This document shows, one piece after another, positions 1 to 8,353 of a stretch of DNA of 51,325 nucleotides (within the stretch, counting starts at the first letter, position 1; every line of letters starts with the position of its first letter). The notes below the pieces were generated by a model, which searched no databases, was not told where the DNA came from, and saw only the letters and a list, made by a program, of their open reading frames with translations. Made by a program: the position numbers and the translations under genes. Source of the stretch: an uncultured Bacteroides sp. (lineage in GTDB: Bacteria > Bacteroidota > Bacteroidia > Bacteroidales > Bacteroidaceae); contig CAMTPA010000010.1 of the NCBI GenBank assembly GCA_947074275.1, positions 1 to 51,325 of the forward strand, given 5' to 3'.

Positions 1-464
1 CCTTGGGTATGAGTATGGCAGTGGCGTTTGTAATGACGATTGCTACCATTGTAACTTTCTTGTTGCAGAAGTTTGTACTCGATGCTTTTGGATTGAACTA
101 TCTTCAAACCATTACCTTTATTTTGGTAATCGCCTCATTGGTGCAGATGGTAGAAATCGTGTTGAAAAAAGTTTCTCCTCCACTATATCAAGCATTGGGT
201 GTATTTCTTCCTTTGATTACTACCAACTGTGCTATCCTTGGTGTAGCTATTTTGGTGATTCAAAAAGATTATAACCTGCTGACTGGTGTTGTATACGCAT
301 TCTCTACTGCCATCGGTTTTGGTTTGGCATTGGTGCTATTTGCGGGGCTTCGCGAGCAGATGAGCTTGGTGAAGATACCTGCAGGTATGAAAGGCACCCC
401 CATTGCCTTGATTGTAGCTGGGCTTTTGGCTATGGCGTTTATGGGATTTTCAGGAGTTGTGTAA
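1..464 (+). CDS. rnfA: Electron transport complex subunit RnfA (RsxA), 5' end outside the window
   Basis: This is the C-terminal 153 residues of an RnfA/RsxA integral membrane subunit. The frame is open from the window edge; family members are about 190 aa, so roughly 40 N-terminal residues are missing. The visible part is a run of hydrophobic segments. It includes the family signature FLPLITTNCAILGVAI, and the end GTPIALIVAGL...FMGFSG is typical of RnfA rather than NqrE. Rnf couples ferredoxin:NAD+ electron transfer to ion translocation across the inner membrane. RnfA is usually the last gene of rnfBCDGEA, which fits the stop here followed by about 200 nt of non-coding sequence. The family call is strong. 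The preference for Rnf over Nqr rests on this one subunit. Confidence 0.88.
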   Translation, partial: LGMSMAVAFVMTIATIVTFLLQKFVLDAFGLNYLQTITFILVIASLVQMVEIVLKKVSPPLYQALGVFLPLITTNCAILGVAILVIQKDYNLLTGVVYAFSTAIGFGLALVLFAGLREQMSLVKIPAGMKGTPIALIVAGLLAMAFMGFSGVV

Positions 465-620
465 AGCCGCTCAAAGTCCGATGTATAAAGGATTTTGACG
501 TTACTTTTTCTTAATATTTGGATAGACTGTAAAAGAGTTATATACATAATGACTTTTTTGCAGTCTTATTTTTTTATTAAATATTTTTGCCAAATTATTA
601 CTGGATTATAAATATTTTGT

Positions 621-628
621 TAATTTTG
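621..628 (+). promoter_or_regulatory. Bacteroidetes -7 box upstream of galE
   Basis: TAATTTTG matches the Bacteroidetes -7 consensus TAnnTTTG and lies about 50 nt before the galE ATG. No TTTG box occurs at the usual 18-21 nt upstream, so this is only a moderate promoter candidate. The rest of the 465-676 gap is AT-rich and shows no gene. Confidence 0.45.
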
Positions 629-676
629 CACTCATAACATATTTATCTAATCTATAACCAACCTTTTTTGAATTGT

Positions 677-1711
677 ATGAAACCAAAAATTTTAGTTACT
701 GGCGGTACGGGCTATATAGGATCACATACCGTTGTAGAACTACAAAATAGCGGATACGAAGTAGTGATTGTCGATAACTTATCGAACTCAAGTGCCGATG
801 TGGTAGATAACATTGAGAAAGTATCAGGCATTCGTCCCGCATTTGAAATGGTAGATTGCCTCGACTTTAATGGAATGAATGTGGTCTTTGACAAACATCC
901 TGGTATAAAAGCCATCATACATTTTGCAGCAAGCAAGGCGGTGGGTGAGTCTGTTGAAAAGCCATTGCTTTATTATCGCAATAACTTGGTGTCGCTTATC
1001 AACGTTCTCGAATTGATGCCTATACACAAAGTGGAGGGTATTGTGTTCTCTTCATCTTGCACTGTATATGGTCAGCCCGATGAGCTTCCTGTGACCGAAA
1101 ATGCACCGATAAAGAAAGCTGAGTCGCCTTATGGCAACACCAAACAGATTAACGAAGAAATCGTTCGCGATACAGTGGCTTCGGGGGCGCCTATTAGTGC
1201 TATCTTGTTGCGCTACTTCAATCCGATTGGAGCGCACCCTACGGCATTGCTTGGTGAACTTCCTAATGGAGTGCCACAAAACTTGATTCCTTACCTGACG
1301 CAAACAGCTATTGGCATACGCGAACAGCTAAGTGTATTTGGAGATGATTATGATACACCCGATGGATCGTGCATACGCGACTTTATCAATGTGGTGGATT
1401 TGGCAAAGGCACATGTAATTGCTATTGATCGTATTTTGGAAAATAAGCAAAACGAAACTGTCGAAGTATTTAATATTGGTACAGGCACAGGGCTTTCGGT
1501 TCTCGAGCTTATCAAAGGCTTTGAAGAAGCTACAGGTGTGAAGTTGAACTACAAAATTGTAGGAAGACGTGCAGGAGACATTGAAAAAGTATGGGCAAAC
1601 CCCGACTTAGCAAACAATGTTTTGGGCTGGAAAGCTGTCGAAACAATTGAAGATACACTACGCTCAGCGTGGAATTGGCAGTTGAAGCTTCGTGAAAGAG
1701 GCATTCAATAA
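677..1711 (+). CDS. galE: UDP-glucose 4-epimerase GalE
   Basis: The product is a 344-aa SDR-family epimerase that interconverts UDP-glucose and UDP-galactose in the cytoplasm, supplying galactose for glycans and completing the Leloir pathway. The Rossmann motif GGTGYIGSH is at residues 9-17. The catalytic Ser/Thr region SSSCTVYG is at 125-132, and the YxxxK pair is Y152/K156. Length is typical. I start at the ATG at 677 because MKPKILVTGGTG begins right at the first beta strand. A TTG at 668 would add only three residues. It stands alone, and a hairpin with a T-run about 210 nt downstream (1919) may end its transcript. Confidence 0.96.
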   Translation: MKPKILVTGGTGYIGSHTVVELQNSGYEVVIVDNLSNSSADVVDNIEKVSGIRPAFEMVDCLDFNGMNVVFDKHPGIKAIIHFAASKAVGESVEKPLLYYRNNLVSLINVLELMPIHKVEGIVFSSSCTVYGQPDELPVTENAPIKKAESPYGNTKQINEEIVRDTVASGAPISAILLRYFNPIGAHPTALLGELPNGVPQNLIPYLTQTAIGIREQLSVFGDDYDTPDGSCIRDFINVVDLAKAHVIAIDRILENKQNETVEVFNIGTGTGLSVLELIKGFEEATGVKLNYKIVGRRAGDIEKVWANPDLANNVLGWKAVETIEDTLRSAWNWQLKLRERGIQ

Positions 1712-1918
1712 AAATAGAATTTGTTTTTAAATAGTAATAATAGAATAGTTTTAAATAGACTTATTCGAAAAAAACAGAGTTAGTAGACTCTGTACTGCGA
1801 TTGTCTGAGCTGTGTATATGTATGTGAATATTTATAACTTCAGTCACCTATATCATATTGATATTAACAGGCAATTTGCATAGTAGTTTTGTCGTGTTTT
1901 ATTTTGTGTTTGTGTTAG

Positions 1919-1956
1919 CGGTGCTACGACGTGAGTCGCGGCACCGTTCTTTTTTT
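1919..1956 (+). terminator. Intrinsic terminator, plus strand
   Basis: CGGTGC (1919-1924) pairs with GCACCG (1941-1946). Inside that, CGAC/GTCG pair around a GTGA loop, and the right arm runs into a T-rich tract. The T-run fits the plus strand only, so it most likely ends galE transcription. The 1712-1918 stretch before it holds no gene that I can support. Confidence 0.7.
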
Positions 1957-1965
1957 ATCTGCTTA

Positions 1966-2415
1966 TTACCATTGCACAGTTTCTTCAAGAATCACTCCAT
2001 CGGTGATGCCCAAATCGTTTAGTGTGTGGCTTTGGCTTTGGATACAAATTATTATCAAGGGTTCGTTACCTGTGTTTCTATAGGCACGTTTTCCATCAGG
2101 AGTTATGCGTATAACAGAGCCTTCTGCTATATCGAACACCTTTGCATCTACCTGAAACTGACCATTCCCTTGCAATACAATGTAAGTTTCTTCGTTGGTT
2201 TTGTGCGTGTGCAAGAAATCCCCACCCTTTCCAACTGGTGTGATGGTAAACGAGATTTCTGTTCCTGTACTTTGGGTAGTTTCACCCAAAAATGCTTTTC
2301 CAGGAATTTCTATTCCAGGAGCTAATGTAACCACGTGTTGGCTCAATTCGCTCCATTTTCCTACTGTTGCTGCGATATAATTTTTACCATTTGAAATTTT
2401 TTCTACCTTTTTCAT
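1966..2415 (-). CDS. Cupin-domain protein
   Basis: This 149-aa single-domain cupin has metal-site residues visible in HTHKTNEE (H69, H71, E76) and the usual glycine-rich beta-barrel turns (PGKAFLG, GNGQFQVD, EGSVIRITP). I start at 2415 (MKKVEKISNGK); the open frame extends upstream to 2499, but that part runs into the inverted repeats shared with the divergent regulator. The substrate is unknown. Cupins next to HxlR regulators are often oxygenases, isomerases or small-molecule sensors. The divergent arrangement with the HxlR gene at 2660 suggests the regulator controls it; that is inference. Confidence 0.85.
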   Translation of the reverse strand: MKKVEKISNGKNYIAATVGKWSELSQHVVTLAPGIEIPGKAFLGETTQSTGTEISFTITPVGKGGDFLHTHKTNEETYIVLQGNGQFQVDAKVFDIAEGSVIRITPDGKRAYRNTGNEPLIIICIQSQSHTLNDLGITDGVILEETVQW

Positions 2416-2496
2416 ATCCAATTTGTTTTTTAATGATTTATAAAAGCGTTTTTCTTTAATAACTTTGGCAAAGGTAGTGCCGTTATAAGTAATTGT

Positions 2497-2538
2497 CAAG
2501 TAGGTACTTGTGAGTTAGATGGTTACCTCTATGTAACC
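2497..2538. promoter_or_regulatory. Two inverted repeats, candidate HxlR operators
   Basis: CAAGTA-GG-TACTTG (2497-2510) and GGTTAC-N6-GTAACC (2521-2538) are both perfect 6-bp dyads in the 244-bp gap between the cupin and HxlR genes. A further GTAACC half-site lies at 2590-2595. HxlR-family dimers bind dyads of this size (YodB sites, for example, have TACT/AGTA arms). Assignment to this regulator is inferred from position. Confidence 0.6.
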
Positions 2539-2625
2539 ATTGTTGAATATTAAGATGTTAGCGAAGTGTTTTTTTGAAAATATTTTTTTGTAACCAGATT
2601 ATTAGGAATAAGTAGTGGTTTGAGT

Positions 2626-2633
2626 TATTTTTG
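2626..2633 (+). promoter_or_regulatory. -7 box for the HxlR-type regulator
   Basis: TATTTTTG matches TAnnTTTG, 27 nt before the HxlR ATG. There is no clear TTTG at the -33 spacing, which could mean the promoter depends on an activator or is weak. Confidence 0.45.
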
Positions 2634-2659
2634 TACTCTATCACCAAAATAATCCAGAA

Positions 2660-3028
2660 ATGAACGATTGCACTATACTTTCACAAGATGTCACTCCACA
2701 ATGCCCTATACGCAGTGTGTTGGCACGCATTGCCGATAAGTGGTCGGTTTTGGTGCTCTATATGTTGCAGCAACATGAAGTCATTCGTTTTAAAGAGTTG
2801 CAGCGTGCCATTCCCGATATTTCGCAAAAGATGCTTACGGTTACTTTACGCACACTCGAAGAAGATGGTTTAGTAATTCGCAAAGTCTATGCCGAAGTAC
2901 CTCCGCGTGTCGAGTATTCGCTCACGCAGCGGGCACACTCTTTGCTGCCTCATCTGAATGCACTTATCGGTTGGGCAAAAGAGAATATGGAAGACATTGT
3001 ACGTGATAGAAAAACGAAGAATATTTAG
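2660..3028 (+). CDS. HxlR-family winged-helix regulator
   Basis: This 122-aa protein covers the full HxlR/MarR-like winged helix. The signature run is CPIRSVLARIADKWSVLVLY, then the recognition helix region (QKMLTVTLRTLEEDGLV) and the wing (YAEVPPRVEYSLT). The N-terminal cysteine in the CP pair (C15) is at the position used for thiol redox sensing in several HxlR proteins such as YodB and HypR; C4 is a second cysteine. A response to quinones or oxidants is therefore possible but not shown. It is divergent from the cupin gene, with dyads in the shared region. Its stop codon abuts the convergent ispE stop with no gap. Confidence 0.92.
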   Translation: MNDCTILSQDVTPQCPIRSVLARIADKWSVLVLYMLQQHEVIRFKELQRAIPDISQKMLTVTLRTLEEDGLVIRKVYAEVPPRVEYSLTQRAHSLLPHLNALIGWAKENMEDIVRDRKTKNI

Positions 3029-3853
3029 TTACAATTCTCCTTGAAAAATAAAAGTACCCTCATCAACCTTTATCTTTGGAATCACAGCATCGGGCTTGAA
3101 TAAACCAAACACCGATGAGCCTGAACCACTCATTGCAGCATACACAGCGCCCATTTCATACATCTGCTTTTTCAGCTTTTCAATGGCTGGAAATTGTGCG
3201 AATACACTATCCTCAAAATCATTTATCATCCATTCTTTCCAGTTTTCGATAGAAAGTGTCACAACCTCGCGCAAAGGGCGCACGGGGCGATGTGGCTTTA
3301 TCAAAGCAAATGCCTCACGGGTGGATACAAAAATAGGCAGTTTTATTAGCAGTAACTGATAGCCTGCGAGCGATAGTTCGATGGGCGAAAACAGATTGCC
3401 GATGCCTTCGGCGAAGGTAGGTTTGTTTCGCACAAAAAAAGCGCAGTCGGCTCCCAGTGTGGCAGCTTGTTTTTCCAGTTCATCTTCCGAAAGATCCAGA
3501 CTGAAACGCTCGTTCAGTAGCTTTAGCATAAAGGCAGCATCGGCAGAGCCACCTCCCAGGCCAGCTCCCGATGGGATGTGCTTGTGTAAGAAAATCTCTA
3601 TCGGTGGAAGCTCAAACTTTTGTTGGAGTAGCCGATAAGCCTTTATCACCAAGTTGTCGTCTGTTTCTCCTACTATCTCTATTCCACTTTGATGCAGAAC
3701 GAAAGGCGCACTTCCATCCCTCGATGGGTGTATTTCGAGCGCATCGGTCACGGGAATGGGGTAGAATATGGTTTCTAAGTTGTGATAACCATCGGGGCGT
3801 TTTTCTACGATATTGAGTCCCAGATTTATTTTGGCATTAGGAAAATTTATCAT
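3029..3853 (-). CDS. ispE: 4-diphosphocytidyl-2-C-methyl-D-erythritol kinase IspE
   Basis: The product is a 274-aa GHMP kinase that phosphorylates CDP-methylerythritol in the MEP isoprenoid pathway. The N-terminal motif is [10 protein letters not shown] (K8). The glycine-rich ATP loop [15 protein letters not shown] is at residues 94-108, the catalytic Asp is in LGADCAFF (D136), and the C-terminal GHMP motif is [14 protein letters not shown]. Length is normal. It is the last gene of the aguA-aguB-ispE operon, 14 nt after aguB. The gene after it is convergent and touches it directly. Confidence 0.96.
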   Translation of the reverse strand: MINFPNAKINLGLNIVEKRPDGYHNLETIFYPIPVTDALEIHPSRDGSAPFVLHQSGIEIVGETDDNLVIKAYRLLQQKFELPPIEIFLHKHIPSGAGLGGGSADAAFMLKLLNERFSLDLSEDELEKQAATLGADCAFFVRNKPTFAEGIGNLFSPIELSLAGYQLLLIKLPIFVSTREAFALIKPHRPVRPLREVVTLSIENWKEWMINDFEDSVFAQFPAIEKLKKQMYEMGAVYAAMSGSGSSVFGLFKPDAVIPKIKVDEGTFIFQGEL

Positions 3854-3867
3854 AGGGCTGTTTTTTA

Positions 3868-4752
3868 TTAATCGATAAAACGTTTGGTCAGTCCGCTGTA
3901 TTCATCGATGCGTCTGTCGCGTAGAAAGGGCCACCAGCGACGTACGTTTTCCGATCGTTCCAAATCAATTTCTACGATTAGATTTTCGTTTTTATCGTTT
4001 GATGCTCCGGCTAAAAGCTCACCTTGTGGGCCTGCCACAAAGCTGTTTCCCCAAAATTGAATACCATTGGTTTGTTCTGACGGATCGCTTTCGTGGCCTG
4101 TGCGGTTGACCGCGATTACAGGAAGGCCATTTGCCACTGCGTGTCCACGTTGCGAAATTATCCAAGCGTTGAGTTGCCTGCTTTTTTCTTCTTCGGTGTC
4201 GCTACTTTCCCACCCAATAGCCGTGGGGTAGATTAATATTTCAGCTCCTTTCAATGCCATTAGTCGAGCGGCTTCGGGATACCATTGGTCCCAGCACACC
4301 AGTACACCTAATTTGCCAAGTGATGTTTGGATTGGTTCAAAACCTATATCGCCAGGCGCGAAGTAAAACTTTTCGTAATAGGCTGGGTCGTCGGGGATGT
4401 GCATTTTTCTGTATTTGCCTGCAATACTACCATCTGTATCGAAAACAACGGCTGTGTTGTGATACAGTCCGGGGGCACGTTTTTCAAATAAAGACGTAAC
4501 CAGCACGATGCCTAAGTTATTGGCTATTTCGCTATAAAACCCTGTGGAGGGGCCAGGAATAGGTTCTGCCAAATCGAAAAGATTTGTATTTTCTGTTTGG
4601 CAAAAATAAAGTGAGTTGTGTAGCTCTTGCAAAACCACCAACTGAGCACCATTCGATGCGCACTCTTCTATATTCTTTGCCAGATTTATCAAGTTTGTTT
4701 TCAAATCGGCTACATTGGCTTGCTGCACAAGCCCTACTTTTATCTTTCTCAT
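3868..4752 (-). CDS. aguB: N-carbamoylputrescine amidase AguB
   Basis: This 294-aa nitrilase-superfamily enzyme converts N-carbamoylputrescine to putrescine, CO2 and ammonia. The catalytic triad is readable: E43 (LVVLQELHN), K116 (GKYRKMHIP) and C153 ([17 protein letters not shown]). The C-WDQW-P-E-A context is the N-carbamoylputrescine amidase subtype. It lies 30 nt downstream of aguA, whose product is its substrate, which makes the specific assignment secure. The start [11 protein letters not shown] is the usual one. Confidence 0.95.
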   Translation of the reverse strand: MRKIKVGLVQQANVADLKTNLINLAKNIEECASNGAQLVVLQELHNSLYFCQTENTNLFDLAEPIPGPSTGFYSEIANNLGIVLVTSLFEKRAPGLYHNTAVVFDTDGSIAGKYRKMHIPDDPAYYEKFYFAPGDIGFEPIQTSLGKLGVLVCWDQWYPEAARLMALKGAEILIYPTAIGWESSDTEEEKSRQLNAWIISQRGHAVANGLPVIAVNRTGHESDPSEQTNGIQFWGNSFVAGPQGELLAGASNDKNENLIVEIDLERSENVRRWWPFLRDRRIDEYSGLTKRFID

Positions 4753-4782
4753 ACGCTGTTTTTATTTCAAATCTTGAATATT

Positions 4783-5898
4783 CTATCTGATAACTCCTTT
4801 TGGAAACTGCATTGTGACGCAGTGGAGCGAACCGTGTTGCTTGATAAGAGCACAGCAATCGATGCCTACGATTTCGTAATTTGGAAATGCTTCTTGCAAA
4901 ACCTCTGCTGCTTTTTTATCATTTTCGGGCTGCTGATAGGTGGGATATAGTACCGCTTCGTTCACGATGAGAAAGTTGGCATAGGTTGCAGGAAGTCTTT
5001 CTCCATCAAACACGACTTTATCTGCCATAGGGAGTGCCAACAGGCGATAGGGCTTTTCTGCAAGGGTACGGAACGTTTTTAGTTGCTCCTTCATTGCGTT
5101 TAGAGCTTCGTAGTGTTCGTCCGTTGTGTCGTTGCACTCTACATACACAATGGTGTCGTGGGGGCATATACGTGCCAAGGTGTCTATATGGCTATCGGTG
5201 TCGTCGCCTGCCAAATAGCCATAATCCAGCCACAACACCTGTTGCAGATTGAAGGTTGATTTTAGGTAGTCCTCAATGTCAGTTTTGTTCATTTGCGCGT
5301 TGCGATTGGGCGATAGCAAACACTCTGAGGTGGTGAGGAGCGTGCCTTGTCCATCACTCTCGATAGAACCGCCTTCGAGAACGAAGCTAAGATGGTTAGC
5401 GTATTTCCCTTCCAATGCTTTGTTTTGAACCAAGTGGCGAGTGATTTGGTTGTCTAAATCGGAAGCGAATTTTAAGCCCCAACCATTGAATACGAAGTCC
5501 AGCAACAGAGGCTTTTCTTCTTCTATCATTGTAATGGCACCGTGGTCTCGTGCCCAAGTGTCGTTGGTGTCGCACACAAAAAAGCGAACATTGTCCATAT
5601 TCACCTCATTGGTTATTTTTTGCCTCACCTCATCCACATTGGGAGTCACTATAAGCAGCAGCTCTCGCTTTGCAATCTCTTTTGCTATCTTAATGAAGCA
5701 GCGTTCCACCTCTTCCAGCATATAAGCCCAGTCGGTATTGATGTGAGGCCAAGTAAGTTGCACTCCACTTTGTGGATACCATTCTGATGGCAAGAAAGCG
5801 GCACGCATTTCTATACTTTGATTTAAAATATGATCGAAAGACAACTGAAGGCTTTTTTCTGAGTTACCCTCAAATGCAACATTGGTATTGATAGCCAT
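4783..5898 (-). CDS. aguA: Agmatine deiminase AguA
   Basis: This peptidyl-arginine-deiminase-fold enzyme hydrolyses agmatine to N-carbamoylputrescine and ammonia. Motifs in order are the N-terminal WYPQSGVQLTWPH, DTWARDHGAI, the middle VLEGGSIESDG and GDDTDSHIDTLARI, and the catalytic cysteine in GSLHCVTMQFP (C360 of 371). The start is uncertain. The open frame begins at 5898, but homologues usually begin close to the LPSEWYPQSGV segment, which would put the ATG at 5808 (about 341 aa). With aguB it forms a two-step agmatine-to-putrescine route; arginine decarboxylase is not in the window. Repeat array A lies just upstream. Confidence 0.94.
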   Translation of the reverse strand: MAINTNVAFEGNSEKSLQLSFDHILNQSIEMRAAFLPSEWYPQSGVQLTWPHINTDWAYMLEEVERCFIKIAKEIAKRELLLIVTPNVDEVRQKITNEVNMDNVRFFVCDTNDTWARDHGAITMIEEEKPLLLDFVFNGWGLKFASDLDNQITRHLVQNKALEGKYANHLSFVLEGGSIESDGQGTLLTTSECLLSPNRNAQMNKTDIEDYLKSTFNLQQVLWLDYGYLAGDDTDSHIDTLARICPHDTIVYVECNDTTDEHYEALNAMKEQLKTFRTLAEKPYRLLALPMADKVVFDGERLPATYANFLIVNEAVLYPTYQQPENDKKAAEVLQEAFPNYEIVGIDCCALIKQHGSLHCVTMQFPKGVIR

Positions 5899-5951
5899 AC
5901 TCTTTTTTGTATTATGGATTTATTGTTGTAATTGATTTATTTTCACCCCGT

Positions 5952-6032
5952 TGATAACTGTTTACACCTGATGTGATAACTGTTAACAATCGGCGTGATG
6001 AATATAAACAGTCGACCGAATGATAATGAACA
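5952..6032. repeat. 22-bp periodic repeat array A (4 units)
   Basis: Cores start at 5952, 5974, 5996 and 6018, exactly 22 bp apart: TGATAACTGTTTACA, TGATAACTGTTAACA, TGATGAATATAAACA and GAATGATAATGAACA. Spacers are 7 nt (CCTGATG, ATCGGCG, GTCGACC). The array fills the gap between aguA and the 3' end of the DUF2148 gene, ending 11 nt from that stop codon. It belongs to the same family as arrays B-F. Confidence 0.85.
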
Positions 6033-6042
6033 TCTGATATTG

Positions 6043-6573
6043 CTACTGTTTGGGCTTACGATCGAAGAAGGGGTTTTTAGAAGAGGCACTCACGGGAATT
6101 GCATAAACCTGCTTGCACTCTTTTAGCCAGTCTAAACGCTGTGCCGCAAGTCCGGCCGAAAACATAACGCGTGTGTCCACACGCATATCGGCAGCCGTGG
6201 CACAAGCCGAACCCAAAGCGATGCCCACATCCACGCTGTTGATGGCACACGGCACACCTTTGCTACGACTGGAGCAGAGCGCAAAACCACAATGCCCACA
6301 ATTCAATCCTTGTGGCTGGTCTTTTGTGCCTATCAATATCAGGCACTCTGCGCTCAAAATATTTTCGGCATCACGCAAGAAAAACATCATTCCGTGCTCT
6401 TCTACCATTGCTATCATTTTGTCCGATAGTGTTTTGATGTCATCGCCTGTCACCATTGCCACTTCAATAATATCAACTCCTTTGCCTTTGGGAGCTGTGC
6501 GCGCGGCAGTCATCATCTGCCTGCCTACGTGGCATAAATGCTCGTGGCGGCTATCACGTTCGTTAGTTATCAT
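6043..6573 (-). CDS. DUF2148 ferredoxin-domain protein
   Basis: This 176-aa protein matches my memory of the DUF2148 family (COG4739). It has an early Glu/Arg-rich segment, a Gly/Cys region QGLNCGHCGFALCSSRSKG with closely spaced cysteines fit for an Fe-S cluster, then a cysteine-containing CAINSVDVGIALGSACATAADMR and a C-terminal ASSKNPFFDR motif. The family occurs mainly in anaerobes and its biochemical role is unknown. It is monocistronic, with repeat array A directly after its stop. A -7 box TATCTTTG on the minus strand (6602-6609) is a plausible promoter. Confidence 0.85.
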   Translation of the reverse strand: MITNERDSRHEHLCHVGRQMMTAARTAPKGKGVDIIEVAMVTGDDIKTLSDKMIAMVEEHGMMFFLRDAENILSAECLILIGTKDQPQGLNCGHCGFALCSSRSKGVPCAINSVDVGIALGSACATAADMRVDTRVMFSAGLAAQRLDWLKECKQVYAIPVSASSKNPFFDRKPKQ

Positions 6574-6601
6574 ACTCTATATTCTATATATGTTCTTTAG
6601 G

Positions 6602-6660
6602 CAAAGATATAAACAATCTCGATTAAAACATTTATAAGTAATACAATTTGTTTAACTTTG
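6602..6660. promoter_or_regulatory. Divergent -7 boxes for the DUF2148 gene and fetAB
   Basis: On the minus strand TATCTTTG (complement of 6602-6609) sits 29 nt before the DUF2148 start. On the plus strand TAACTTTG (6653-6660) sits 26 nt before the ABC ATPase start, with an imperfect TTTA -33 box at 6631-6634 (18-nt spacer). Both fit TAnnTTTG. Confidence 0.5.
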
Positions 6661-6685
6661 CCCGTATCAAAAAGGTTATAATAAG

Positions 6686-7306
6686 ATGTTATATGTAGAA
6701 GAAGCTTGCCTCGCATTTGGCGAAAGCGTTCTGTTTTCCAATTTTAATATGAAACTCAGCCAAGGAGAATCTGCCTGTATAAGTGGCGATTCGGGGCGTG
6801 GCAAAACCTCGTTGCTCAATGCCATAATGGGTTTTGTTCCACTAAAAAACGGCAAGATAGAGGTGAATGGTTACGAACTAAATAAAAGCAATATAGACAC
6901 TGTGCGCAGACATATTGCTTGGATACCGCAAGAGCTTGCCTTGCCCAGCGAATGGGTACACGAGATGATTCAATTACCATTTGATTTGAAAGCCAACCGT
7001 GCCATTTCTTTTTCTAAGGAGCGGCTTTTTGAGTGCTTTTGGGAGCTGGGTTTGGAGCGTGAATTGTATCAGAAGCGAGTTTCACAAATTTCGGGTGGAC
7101 AGCGGCAGCGCATTATGATAGCTGTGGCCGCTATGCTGCAAAAGCCTTTGATAATAATAGATGAGCCTACCTCTGCACTCGATTCTCTTTCGTCAGAAAA
7201 AGTGCTGGTGTTCTTGCATAAGCAAGCTGCCACGGGTGCCGCTATATTGGCTGTTTCGCACGATAAAAAATTTGCTCAAGGTTGTCATCAGCAAATCACG
7301 TTGTAG
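6686..7306 (+). CDS. ABC transporter ATPase, FetA/YbbL-like
   Basis: The product is a compact 206-aa ABC ATPase with Walker A GDSGRGKTS (34-42), a Q-loop in WIPQELALP, signature ISGGQRQRI and Walker B LIIIDEPTSALDS. The next gene, 34 nt downstream, is a COG0390 permease. That pair is the FetAB/YbbLM arrangement, which in E. coli is linked to iron export and oxidative-stress resistance. The function is taken from that pairing; the transported substrate here is not proven. Confidence 0.9.
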   Translation: MLYVEEACLAFGESVLFSNFNMKLSQGESACISGDSGRGKTSLLNAIMGFVPLKNGKIEVNGYELNKSNIDTVRRHIAWIPQELALPSEWVHEMIQLPFDLKANRAISFSKERLFECFWELGLERELYQKRVSQISGGQRQRIMIAVAAMLQKPLIIIDEPTSALDSLSSEKVLVFLHKQAATGAAILAVSHDKKFAQGCHQQITL

Positions 7307-7340
7307 GCTTTGCCTAATCAAAAGAAAAAAAGAAATTTAT

Positions 7341-8135
7341 ATGGGAACTATCGACATATCTTATTTGCATTTACTCATCGGGCTGCTGCTCTTGGTGATT
7401 CCTGTGTATTATTTGTGGAAATACAAAACAGGCTTGGTGAAAGCTACTCTCATTGGTACACTGCGGATGATTGTTCAGCTCTTTCTGATTGGTATGTACT
7501 TAAAATACCTGTTTCTGTGGGACAAGCCGTGGATAAACTTTCTGTGGGTCATTATAATGGTTTTTGTGGCAGGGCAAACGGCATTGGTGCGCACAGGGCT
7601 AAAGCGCAGTGTGTTGTTGGTGCCATTCAGCATAGGCTTTTTGTGCAGTGCGGTAGTGGTGGGTCTCTATTTTATTGGCATCGTGTTGCAGCTCGACAAC
7701 ATTTTTAGCGCACAATATTTTATCCCTATTTTCGGCATTCTGATGGGTAATATGCTTTCGAGCAACGTGATTGCGCTCAACACTTTTTATAGCGGGTTGA
7801 AGCGCGAAGAGCAGATGTATCGCTACTTGCTGGGCAATGGCGCTACACGTCAAGAGGCACAAGCCCCTTTTATAAAACAAGCTCTCATCAAATCGTTTAG
7901 TCCACTGATAGCCAATATTGCTGTGATGGGTTTGGTGGCTCTTCCCGGCACAATGATTGGTCAGATATTGGGAGGAAGTAGTCCTAATGTAGCTATCAAG
8001 TATCAGATGATGATAATGGTAATCACCTTTACAGCTTCGATGCTCTCTTTGATGATTACCATAAAATTGGCGGCTCATAAGTCTTTCGATTCCTATGGGA
8101 AATTATTACCCGTTACTAAAGATAATGCAAAGTAA
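7341..8135 (+). CDS. ABC permease, FetB/YbbM-like (UPF0014)
   Basis: This 264-aa integral membrane protein has about seven hydrophobic segments and UPF0014 hallmarks: QLFLIGMYLKYLF, a PIFGILMGNML segment, then RYLLGNGATRQEA..P and ALIKSFSPLIANIAVMGLVALPGTMIGQILGG. I start at the ATG at 7341 (MGTIDISYLHLL), since the longer open frame upstream overlaps the ATPase gene out of frame. It probably forms a transporter with the preceding ATPase. No clear terminator follows; the 8136-8297 gap is AT-rich without a gene. Confidence 0.92.
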   Translation: MGTIDISYLHLLIGLLLLVIPVYYLWKYKTGLVKATLIGTLRMIVQLFLIGMYLKYLFLWDKPWINFLWVIIMVFVAGQTALVRTGLKRSVLLVPFSIGFLCSAVVVGLYFIGIVLQLDNIFSAQYFIPIFGILMGNMLSSNVIALNTFYSGLKREEQMYRYLLGNGATRQEAQAPFIKQALIKSFSPLIANIAVMGLVALPGTMIGQILGGSSPNVAIKYQMMIMVITFTASMLSLMITIKLAAHKSFDSYGKLLPVTKDNAK

Positions 8136-8297
8136 AATATTGCTTTTTATGTAAATAAGGAAGAACAGGGTTTGTGGTCTAACTTACTTTATGCTTTTTA
8201 TTTCACTGTATTTTGCTTGTTTTGCTAACTCTGCTTGATAAATATGAATGGTTGAAAACTTTTTTATTTATCAAATTGACATTTTTAAATCATTTCC

Positions 8298-8327
8298 TTT
8301 GCTTTTGATTTTGAATTGCTATATTTG
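8298..8327 (+). promoter_or_regulatory. Promoter of the hydBAC operon
   Basis: TTTG (8298-8301), an 18-nt spacer and TATATTTG (8320-8327) match both halves of the Bacteroidetes sigma-ABfr promoter. Transcription would begin near 8334, only about 8 nt before the ATG at 8342 and about 20 nt before that at 8354, which favours the second start. Confidence 0.75.
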
Positions 8328-8353
8328 TTGTGTTAACTTAAATGTGTAGTGCG

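Noticed and set aside
1811..1869. A further repeat array downstream of galE
   Set aside because: ATATTGATATTAACA (1855-1869) resembles a core, but the positions 22 and 44 bp before it match poorly, so I cannot separate it from AT-rich background.
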